A stretch of 32,100 nt of DNA from positions 1 to 32,100 of the forward strand of contig QHUE01000164.1 in NCBI GenBank assembly GCA_003221825.1. The letters are read 5' to 3'. Positions 19,497 through 25,911 of the stretch are shown piece after piece. The stretch is from Gemmatimonadota bacterium. GTDB lineage: Bacteria > Gemmatimonadota > Gemmatimonadetes > Gemmatimonadales > GWC2-71-9. The position numbers and the translations under genes were made by a program. Numbering within the stretch: position 1 is the stretch's first letter; every line of letters begins with the position of its first letter. The notes below the pieces were generated by a model. It did not search any database, was not told the DNA's origin, and saw nothing but the letters and a program-made list of their open reading frames with translations.

Positions 19497-19519
19497 AATC
19501 TAGCAGGATGTGCTAGATT
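19497..19519. promoter_or_regulatory. Symmetric divergent promoter or operator dyad
   Basis: A perfect 9-base inverted repeat (AATCTAGCA, spacer GGATG, TGCTAGATT) lies between two divergent genes. Each arm supplies TAGATT reading outward: 10 bases before the ATG at 19530, and about 5 bases from the ATG at 19491 on the other strand. It may be a pair of mirrored -10 elements, a dimer-binding operator, or both. Confidence 0.5.
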
Positions 19520-19529
19520 GGCCCCGCTC

Positions 19530-19745
19530 ATGGCCCTCCCTTCCACCCCCGATCAGTGGAGCATCGTCACTCGTACCGGCCTGCTCCGCCCCACCCTGGG
19601 CGGCAGGGAAGGGGAGGAGGTCACCACCACCTACGCCGTCTGTCCGCACTGCCAGGAGCGGCAGGATTTCAGCGGCAAGCCCGACATGCTGAAGTGCCTC
19701 CGCTGCAAGAAAGAATCGAAGGTCGACTGGTCGGAAACCTGCTGA
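19530..19745 (+). CDS. Zinc-ribbon mini-protein (shorter paralogue)
   Basis: From ATG 19530 the product has 71 residues. A short N-terminal segment is followed by a zinc ribbon with Cys38, Cys41, Cys56 and Cys59 (YAVCPHCQERQ, DMLKCLRCKK). It is clearly related to the C-terminal ribbon of the protein at 18381-18770, so the two are likely paralogues separated by the MOSC gene. A TTG at 19518 would add four residues but falls inside the dyad. The function is unknown. Confidence 0.65.
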   Translation: MALPSTPDQWSIVTRTGLLRPTLGGREGEEVTTTYAVCPHCQERQDFSGKPDMLKCLRCKKESKVDWSETC

Positions 19746-19780
19746 ACACGCCCCTCTTGCGCAGCTGAAATCTGCTTAGT

Positions 19781-19806
19781 ATGTTAACTATCAACATGTT
19801 AACTAT
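19781..19806 (+). promoter_or_regulatory. Direct-repeat operator in front of the MarR gene
   Basis: ATGTTAACTAT occurs twice (19781-19791 and 19796-19806), 15 bases apart and ending at the start codon of the MarR gene. Each copy centres on the palindrome GTTAAC. The AT-rich composition in GC-rich surroundings and the position over the likely -10 element fit an autoregulatory MarR operator. Confidence 0.5.
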
Positions 19807-20222
19807 ATGCCCGATCGCCCCGAACTGGCCCTGCAGCTGACCGACGCGGTCGCAGCCGCGTACCAGGCGATCGAGCGGGCCGGGAATCGCGCCTACAAGA
19901 GCTTCGGGCTGTCGCAGCGCGCCCACGCCGCCATGCAGGCGGTCGATCTCGGCGGGCCCGACGGCGCGCGGCCCAGCGACGTCGCGAGCGAGCTGGGCGT
20001 GTCGCGCGCCGCCGCGACGACGTTCAGCAGCACCTCGAGGCCGTGGCGGGTCAGGGTGAACCGCACGGCCTCGAGGTGCTGCTGCGCGTCGGGCAGCTCG
20101 AGCGGCGCCTCGCGGCCCGCACCATCGAGGGCATGCCGGCGTCGGCCATGGCGCGCACGATCCATGTCCTGCAGGAGCTCAAGGCGAGGTTGGAGCAGAA
20201 GTCGCTCGAGGTCGTGCGCTGA
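19807..20222 (+). pseudogene. MarR-family regulator broken by deletion and fold-back inversion
   Basis: The N-terminal part (MPDRPELALQLTDAVAAAYQ to RPSDVASELGVSRAAATT, about 72 residues) is a MarR-type dimerisation helix plus the first part of the winged helix. After 20022 this frame becomes meaningless. The C-terminal part resumes in the -1 frame from about 20064 (HGLEVLLRVGQLERRLAART to LEQKSLEVVR, stop 20220-20222). The recognition helix and wing are missing. In their place lies an inverted copy: read on the minus strand, 20022-20063 encodes RFTLTRHGLEVLL, the MarR 'LTxxGxxxL' motif that should precede the C-terminal helix. No functional regulator can be made from this sequence as it stands. 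MarR assignment rests on these motifs and the operator-like repeat upstream. Confidence 0.7.
20025..20084. repeat. Perfect 21-bp inverted repeat with 18-nt loop inside marR
   Basis: Positions 20025-20045 are the exact reverse complement of 20064-20084, with an 18-base loop. The right arm is native coding sequence in the correct frame. The left arm is an inverted copy of it together with the bases that should lie just upstream. This is a fold-back junction rather than a regulatory hairpin. Confidence 0.95.
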
Positions 20223-20298
20223 GCCGGTATACGGATGTGCGAATCTTTATGCAGTCGGCGGTGCCGGTGCGGCGCCGATTCGTTCCAACGTGGCTAGT

Positions 20299-20335
20299 TT
20301 TCCACATCCCCCACCCCGCGTGTATTTGTGGATAA
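20299..20335. promoter_or_regulatory. DnaA-box-like pair at the pyk start
   Basis: TTTTCCACA (20299-20307, one mismatch to TTATCCACA) and TGTGGATAA (20327-20335, exact reverse-strand match) face each other over a C-rich spacer. The second site contains the GTG start codon of pyk. The two also form an imperfect dyad. They could bind DnaA or another repressor, or be coincidental. The absence of origin genes nearby argues against oriC. Confidence 0.35.
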
Positions 20336-21752
20336 CCGTACGAACGGCGTCGCACCCATCCGCCGCACGAAGATCGTCGCGACCCTCGGTCCAGCGACCG
20401 GGACCGAGTCGACGATCGGCGCCCTGCTGCAGGCCGGCGCCAACGTGCTCCGCATCAATGCCTCCCACGGCACCGCCGAGCTGCGGGCGGAGTGGATCGC
20501 CGCGGCGCGGCGTGTCGCGAAGCGCATGGAGGTCCCGGTCGCCGTCCTGCTCGACCTCCAGGGACCACGGATTCGCGTCGGGGATCTGCCCGCTCCGCGG
20601 GAGCTCACGGCGGGTCAGCCGGTGGTGTTCGCTCCCGAAGAGATCGCGCGCGGCGACGAGCTGCCCACGACCTACGAGGGTCTGGCGACCGATGCGCGCG
20701 TCGGCTCCCGCATCCTGCTGAACGACGGCTTGCTCTCGGTCGAGGTCACCGGCGTGGACGGCCCACGCGTGCGCGGCCGTGTCGTCGACGGCGGCATTCT
20801 GACCGCGCACAAGGGGATGAACCTGCCCGGCGTACAGGTCTCGGCGCCGGCGCTCACCGAGAAGGATCGCGAAGACGTGCAGGACGCGATCAAGATCGGT
20901 GTCGACTATCTCGCCCTGTCGTTCGTGCGCCGTCCGGAGGACATCGCGGAGCTGCGCGCCCTCGCTCCCGGCGCCACGAAGCTCGTGGCGAAAATCGAGA
21001 AGGCGACCGCGCTCGACAATCTCGACAAGATCGTGGCCGCCTCCGACGCCGTAATGGTGGCGCGCGGCGATCTCGGCGTGGAATTGCCGTTCGAACAGGT
21101 GCCGCTCGTGCAGAAACGGCTGATCAGCGAGGCGAATCACCAGGGCAAGCCGGTGATCACCGCGACGCAGATGCTCGAGTCGATGGTGCACAACCCGAGG
21201 CCCACGCGCGCCGAAGCGTCCGACGTCGCCAACGCGATTCTCGACGGCACCGATGCGGTGATGCTCTCGGCAGAAACCGCCGTCGGACAATTCCCGGTCG
21301 AGGCGGTGCGCGCCATGGACCGCATCATCCGGGAAATGGAGCGGCATCCGCTGCGGCACCGGGAAGAGCGGCGCACCGCCACCGACGGCGTCCATACGGA
21401 AGACGCGATCGCCTGGGGCACGCACGCCGTGGCGCGCATGCTCAAGACGCCGCTCATCGTGACGCTCACCAAGGGCGGGTTCACGGCACGCAAGGTCGCA
21501 GCGCTGCGCCCCCCCGTCCCGATTCTCGCCGTCACCACCGAGTCGCCCACGTACCGGCAGCTCGCGTTGGTGTGGGGCATCATCCCCGTCCTGGTGGACC
21601 GGGTGCCGGGCTACGACGCGATGCTGACCGTCGTCCGCGACCTGATTCTCAAACGCCAGTACGCCAAGCCCGGGGATTCCATCGTCATGACGGCCGGCGT
21701 GCCGTGGGACGTGTCCGGCAGCACCAACCTGATCAAGGTCGAGCAGGTGTAA
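20328..21752 (+). CDS. pyk: Pyruvate kinase
   Basis: It converts phosphoenolpyruvate and ADP to pyruvate and ATP in glycolysis. The product has 474 residues from GTG 20328. Motifs are RRTKIVATLGPATG, VLRINASHG, LDLQGPRIRVG, the catalytic Lys in LVAKIEKATALDNLD, MVARGDLGVELPFEQVP, ITATQMLESMVHNPRPTRAE and DGTDAVMLSAETAVG. The C-terminal allosteric domain is complete and no deletion is evident, so this gene is a useful intact control for its damaged neighbours. The MBL-fold gene starts two bases after its stop, so the two are co-transcribed. Confidence 0.96.
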   Translation: MDNRTNGVAPIRRTKIVATLGPATGTESTIGALLQAGANVLRINASHGTAELRAEWIAAARRVAKRMEVPVAVLLDLQGPRIRVGDLPAPRELTAGQPVVFAPEEIARGDELPTTYEGLATDARVGSRILLNDGLLSVEVTGVDGPRVRGRVVDGGILTAHKGMNLPGVQVSAPALTEKDREDVQDAIKIGVDYLALSFVRRPEDIAELRALAPGATKLVAKIEKATALDNLDKIVAASDAVMVARGDLGVELPFEQVPLVQKRLISEANHQGKPVITATQMLESMVHNPRPTRAEASDVANAILDGTDAVMLSAETAVGQFPVEAVRAMDRIIREMERHPLRHREERRTATDGVHTEDAIAWGTHAVARMLKTPLIVTLTKGGFTARKVAALRPPVPILAVTTESPTYRQLALVWGIIPVLVDRVPGYDAMLTVVRDLILKRQYAKPGDSIVMTAGVPWDVSGSTNLIKVEQV

Positions 21753-21753
21753 C

Positions 21754-22536
21754 GTGCGGGTGACCCTGCTGGGCACCGGCACGTCGTTCGGCGTGCCGCA
21801 GATTGGTTGTCGCTGTCCCACCTGTACATCCGCTGACCCGCGCGACCGGCGCACCCGCACCGCCGCATTCATCGAGACCCGCGGCACACGATTCCTCATC
21901 GATACGCCACCGGAGCTCCGCTTGCAGCTCGTCGCCGCCGGGATCGATCATGTGGACGCCGTGCTGTTCACGCACGCGCATGCCGATCACGTGCACGGCA
22001 TCGACGATCTGCGGGCGCTCTCCGTGCGTCAGGGGGCGGTGCTGCCGGCGTACGGCTCGCGCCCGACGATGGCGGAGCTGGTCGCCAAATTTCCGTACAT
22101 CTTCGATCCGTCGATCGTCGTTCCGCTCGGCACGAGCAAGCCGGAGCTCACGGCCCACGTCCTCCAACCCGGCGTGAGCGCGTCCATCGCCGGTGTCCCG
22201 GTGTTGCCGCTCGCGCTGCCGCACGGGGACCATGAGGTCTTCGGCTACCGTATCGGGGCGATGGCATATCTCACCGACGTCAAGGTGATTCCCACCACCG
22301 TGATCGAGGAGCTGGCGGATCTGGAGGTTCTGGTCCTGAACGCCCTCCTGTCGCGTCCGCATCCATTGCATCTGTCGGTTCCGGAAGCGATCGCCGTGGC
22401 GCAGCGCATTGGCGCGCGCCAAACGTTCTTTACGCATCTCACGCATGAAAACACGCACGCGGCGCTGGCCGCGACCCTGCCCGCGGGTATCGCGCCCGCG
22501 TATGACGGGCTGGTTATCGACCTACCCGGGCCATAA
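21754..22536 (+). CDS. PhnP-like metallo-beta-lactamase-fold phosphodiesterase
   Basis: The 260-residue product begins at GTG 21754 with LLGTGTSFGVPQIGC and a CRCPTC metal site (Cys19, Cys21, Cys24). It carries the HxHxDH motif (His74, His76, Asp78, His79 in FTHAHADHVHGIDDLR) and later metal ligands in LPHGDH, LTDVK and THLTHENTH. This pattern matches PhnP-type enzymes, which open phosphoribosyl 1,2-cyclic phosphate, and related phosphodiesterases. No other phn gene is present, so the substrate is uncertain. It is intact and follows pyk with a one-base gap. Confidence 0.85.
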   Translation: MRVTLLGTGTSFGVPQIGCRCPTCTSADPRDRRTRTAAFIETRGTRFLIDTPPELRLQLVAAGIDHVDAVLFTHAHADHVHGIDDLRALSVRQGAVLPAYGSRPTMAELVAKFPYIFDPSIVVPLGTSKPELTAHVLQPGVSASIAGVPVLPLALPHGDHEVFGYRIGAMAYLTDVKVIPTTVIEELADLEVLVLNALLSRPHPLHLSVPEAIAVAQRIGARQTFFTHLTHENTHAALAATLPAGIAPAYDGLVIDLPGP

Positions 22537-22564
22537 ATTCCGCCGCCAGGAGGCGGGAACACGC

Positions 22565-23700
22565 ATGCTCAAGGAAAGCGCCAAGATCGACGCGCTGGTG
22601 CGGAAGGCTGTCTTCGGCTGGACGCGGGCGCGATCATCTGCGAGATCGCCCGCAGCGAGATCGCCTACACCGATCAGCGGCCCGCCGAGTACGTGGCGGT
22701 AATGACCGCCGCGGCGCTGCGCGAGGGGTTCACCGGGCCGTTGTTCATTCAGGGCGATCACGTGCAGGTCAACGCGAAGAAGTACGCCGCCGATCCCGAG
22801 GCCGAGCTGAAAGCGTTGCGCGCGCTGATCGACGAGGAGCTGCACGCCGGCTTTTACAACATCGACATCGACACGTCGACGCTCGTCGATCTCTCCAAGC
22901 CCAACCTCGACGAACAGCAGCGCACGAACTACGAGCGCGCGGCCGAGCTGACCCAGTTCATCCGCGACCGCGAGCCCGATGGCGTCACCGTGTCCGTCGG
23001 CGCGGAAATCGGCGAAGTCGGCGGCAAGAACAGCGACGTGCACGAGCTGCAGGCCTTCATGGAAGGCTACAACCGCTCGCTCACGCAGCGGGGCGACTAC
23101 GCCGGCATCTCCAAGATCTCGGTGCAGACGGGCACCAGCCACGGGGGCGTGGTCCTGCCCGACGGCTCGATCGCCAAGGTGCAGCTCGATCTCGCAGCGC
23201 TGAAAGCGCTGTCGCAGGATGCGCGCAAGAAGTACGGGCTGGGCGGCGCAGTCCAGCACGGCGCGTCCACCCTGCCGCCCGAGGCCTTCTCGCAGTTCCC
23301 CCAGTGCGAGGCGGTCGAGATCCACCTGGCCACGAATTTCCAGACGATCGTCATGGATCATCCGGCGTTGCCGAAGGATCTGCGCCGCGACGTGAACGAG
23401 TGGGTCAAGGTCGAAGCCAAAGAAGAGTGGAAGCAAGGCGATACCGAGGAACAGTTCATCTACAAGAGCCGCAAGAAAGCGATCGGCCCCTTCAAGCGGC
23501 GGTTCTGGGACCTCCCCGCCGACATCCGCGCGGCGATCGGCGCCGATCTCGAGCAGACGTTCGCGTTCCTGTTCGAGCAGCTGCGCGTGAAGGGCACCCG
23601 GGCAGCCACGGACAAATACGTGAAACCGCAGCTCGATTCCCACGCCGCGCCGCGGGCAGCGTTGGTGTCGGCGCCGGACGACGCGGAGGCGGGCGAATGA
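22565..23700 (+). CDS. Class II ketose-bisphosphate aldolase-like enzyme, frame disrupted
   Basis: A strong AGGAGG precedes the ATG at 22565, and the first 18 residues (MLKESAKIDALVRKAVFG) look native. The frame then shifts. From 22618 the -1 frame reads LDAGAIICEIARSEIAYTDQ and continues to the stop at 23698-23700. From family memory, about 60 residues (the first barrel strands) are missing between the two parts. The rest shows metal-binding motifs of zinc-dependent class II aldolases: FIQGDHVQVN, a GEVGGKNSD loop, SVQTGTSHGG and EIHLATNFQ. The reaction is probably aldol cleavage of a sugar bisphosphate, fitting the neighbouring pyruvate kinase. An internal ATG at 22693 gives a 335-residue open frame that is not the true start. 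The stop overlaps the YtxH start (ATGA). Confidence 0.72.
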
Positions 23701-24050
23701 GTGAGCGGAGTGGAGGGTTCGGCGCGTTCCTGTTCGGCATCGTGCTCGGCGCCGTCGCGGGATTCGTGTTCGCGCCCACGGAAAGCGGCGAGAGCACGCG
23801 CCGCAAGGTGACGAAGGGCCTGCGCAACCTGAAGGAGCTCGCCGAGGACAAAGTGGACGAGGTGCGCGGCCTCCTCAAGGAGGCCGAGGCGGACGCCGCG
23901 GAGTCCGAGGACGACGCAGACGATGAAGAGCCGGAGATCACGACGCGCGAGCAGCTGCGGCGCCGGCTCGAGGCCGCCCGCCGCCGTCGCGCCCGGGCCC
24001 GCCCGCCGGTGCCCCCTGTGTCCGAGGAGGAGGACGAGCCGCTCGCGTGA
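23697..24050 (+). CDS. YtxH-like membrane protein with acidic/basic tail
   Basis: The ATG at 23697 overlaps the aldolase stop. The 117-residue product has a Gly-rich membrane helix (GAFLFGIVLGAVAGFVFAP, about residues 9-27), which is the YtxH signature, followed by an amphipathic helix (VTKGLRNLKELAEDKVDEVR), an acidic block and an Arg-rich C-terminus. YtxH proteins are general envelope-stress proteins of unknown mechanism. It overlaps the BrkB gene by 4 bases (GTGA). Confidence 0.75.
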   Translation: MSERSGGFGAFLFGIVLGAVAGFVFAPTESGESTRRKVTKGLRNLKELAEDKVDEVRGLLKEAEADAAESEDDADDEEPEITTREQLRRRLEAARRRRARARPPVPPVSEEEDEPLA

Positions 24051-24883
24051 ATCGTGAAGGCGGCTGGCACCGCACGGTCACCGGCGTCGTCCGGCGCACC
24101 CTCGAGGCAGCCTACGAAGACAACATTCCCTTTCTCGCCGGCGCGCTGTCGTTCGACATTCTCCTCACTGCCATTCCGTTCGTCGGGCTCGTCCTGGCCG
24201 TCGTCGGCTACCTCGCCCAATACCAGCTCGCCATTCATCAGCTGAACGTCCACGAGCTGCTGGAGCGCTTTCTGCCCGAGTCCAGCGGTGGGGAGACGGG
24301 ACAGTTCGGCTTCATCGAGCGCGGCCTCGGCGATCTCGTCGCCCGGCGCGGCCACCTGACGCTTTTCGCCGCGCCCCTGTTCCTGTGGTTCTCGACTCGT
24401 ATGTTCGGGGGACTGCGTGCGGCCCTGAACGAAGTGTTCGACACCGAGGAGAACCGATCCTGGCCGAGGGCCAAGCTGCTCGACATCGCGATGGTGTTCG
24501 TCGCCGGGACCCTGTTCCTCGCGATCGCGTTTGCGACCACGACCCGCGGGGTCGGATCGCAGCTCGCGTCGCTCCTGTTCAGCACGTCCCTCTTCTACGT
24601 GATCTTCAAGTACCTGCCCAGCCGGCGCATCTACTGGCGTACCAGCGTGGTGGCCTCGGTGTTTTGCGCCGTCGCCTTCGAGATCGCCAAACGGCTGTAT
24701 GCGCTGTACGTGACGCGCTTCGTGACGTTCGACCGCGTGGCGTCGGACGCGAATCTCATCGGTCTCTTTCTGTTCCTGCTGTGGATCTACTACACGGCCT
24801 ATGTGTTTCTCCTCGGCGGCGAGGTGGCGGAGACGTACGACCTGATGCGCATGCGACGCCTGCAACGCGTGCGCCTCGGATGA
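24047..24883 (+). CDS. YihY/BrkB-family inner-membrane protein
   Basis: The 278-residue product from GTG 24047 has a soluble N-terminal stretch with AYEDNIPFLAGALSFDILLT, the conserved BrkB opening. It has about six membrane helices and ends with the family motif LIGLFLFLLWIYYTAYVFLL, GGEVAETYDL. The family has been linked to envelope transport and tRNA-processing complexes, without a settled activity. The stretch between FLAIAFATTT and LASLLFSTSLFYVIFKYLP is shorter than I would expect, so a small in-frame deletion is possible but cannot be claimed. Its stop overlaps the next start (ATGA). Confidence 0.85.
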   Translation: MNREGGWHRTVTGVVRRTLEAAYEDNIPFLAGALSFDILLTAIPFVGLVLAVVGYLAQYQLAIHQLNVHELLERFLPESSGGETGQFGFIERGLGDLVARRGHLTLFAAPLFLWFSTRMFGGLRAALNEVFDTEENRSWPRAKLLDIAMVFVAGTLFLAIAFATTTRGVGSQLASLLFSTSLFYVIFKYLPSRRIYWRTSVVASVFCAVAFEIAKRLYALYVTRFVTFDRVASDANLIGLFLFLLWIYYTAYVFLLGGEVAETYDLMRMRRLQRVRLG

Positions 24884-25911
24884 CTACGCCCCTGATCGAT
24901 CTCCGGTCCGATACCGTCACCAGACCGTCGCCCGGCATGCGGCGCGCGATGGCGGACGCCGAGGTCGGCGACGATGTGCTCGACGGCGACCCGACCACGC
25001 GCCGGCTCGAGGAGCGCATCGCGGAGCTGCTGGGCACCGGGGACGCGCTCTTCTTCCCGTCGGGCACGCAGGCCAATCAGACCGGCATCGCGCTGGTCAC
25101 CGAGCCGGGCACCGAGCTGCTGCTCGAAGCCAACGCGCACCTCGTGCACTCCGAGGTGGCCGGCGTCGCCGCGCTGTCAGGCGTGCAGATCCGGCCGATC
25201 ACCACGCCCGACGGCCTGCTCACCGCCGACCAGGTCCGCGGCGCGCTGCGGGTGCCATCGCCACACGTCCCGCGCATCACGGCACTCGCGATCGAGAACA
25301 CGCACAGCACCGCCGGCGGGCGGGTGCTCGATGCCGCGGGGGTAGACGGGCTGGTCCGCGCGGCCCGCGACGCGCGACTCGCAGTCCACCTCGACGGGGC
25401 GCGGCTCTGGAACGCCGCCGTGGCGGCCGGAGTGCCGCCGGCACGGTTGGCGCAAGGCGCCGCCACGGTGATGGTGAGCATCTCGAAGGGACTCGGCTGT
25501 CCCGTCGGGTCATGCCTCGGATTCAAGCAGGAGTGGCGCGCCCGCGCGTGGGAAATCCGCAAACGCCTGGGGGGCGGGATGCGTCAGTCGGGCATCCTCG
25601 CCGCAGCGGGACTGTACGCGCTCGATCACAACCTCGCGCGCATCGGTGAGGACCACGCCAACGCCAAACGCTTCGCCGAGCTACTGTCCGACAGTCCGAC
25701 CGTCCGACCGTCCGACCCGCAAACGAACATCGTGATGGTCGACCTGCTGCGGAGCGGTGACACACCTGAGCCGGTGTCCCAGCGGCTGGCGCAGGCAGGA
25801 GTCCGGCTTGCGCCGTGGGGACCGCGGCGCCTGCGCGCGGTCACGCATCTCGATGTGAGCCGGGCCGACGTCGAGCGCGCCGCCCGGATCATCCTGGAGA
25901 CACTGCGGTGA
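24880..25911 (+). CDS. ltaE: Low-specificity L-threonine aldolase
   Basis: This PLP enzyme splits L-threonine or L-allo-threonine into glycine and acetaldehyde. The product has 343 residues from ATG 24880. Motifs are LIDLRSDTVTRPSPGMRRAM, DGDPTTRRLEERIAEL, FFPSGTQANQ, the NTHSTAGG loop, HLDGARLWNA with the PLP-binding Asp, and SISKGLGCPVGS with the Schiff-base Lys203. An in-coding octamer repeat lies at 25686-25717. It overlaps both neighbours by 4 bases, so it is translationally coupled to the BrkB and JAMM genes. Confidence 0.93.
   Translation: MTTPLIDLRSDTVTRPSPGMRRAMADAEVGDDVLDGDPTTRRLEERIAELLGTGDALFFPSGTQANQTGIALVTEPGTELLLEANAHLVHSEVAGVAALSGVQIRPITTPDGLLTADQVRGALRVPSPHVPRITALAIENTHSTAGGRVLDAAGVDGLVRAARDARLAVHLDGARLWNAAVAAGVPPARLAQGAATVMVSISKGLGCPVGSCLGFKQEWRARAWEIRKRLGGGMRQSGILAAAGLYALDHNLARIGEDHANAKRFAELLSDSPTVRPSDPQTNIVMVDLLRSGDTPEPVSQRLAQAGVRLAPWGPRRLRAVTHLDVSRADVERAARIILETLR
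25686..25717 (+). repeat. Octamer tandem repeat in the ltaE coding sequence
   Basis: GTCCGACA is followed by three copies of GTCCGACC, giving four 8-base units in a row and encoding part of SDSPTVRPSD. Eight is not a multiple of three, so gain or loss of one unit would shift the frame. The segment lies in a surface region between conserved blocks. Confidence 0.85.

Noticed and set aside
20299..20335. Chromosomal replication origin
   Set aside because: Only two DnaA-box-like sites, no AT-rich unwinding element, and no dnaA, dnaN or gyr genes nearby.
20247..21899. 550-codon open frame on the minus strand
   Set aside because: It lies antisense to the intact pyruvate kinase gene, has an His/Arg/Gly-rich composition typical of GC-rich shadow frames, and shows no motif.
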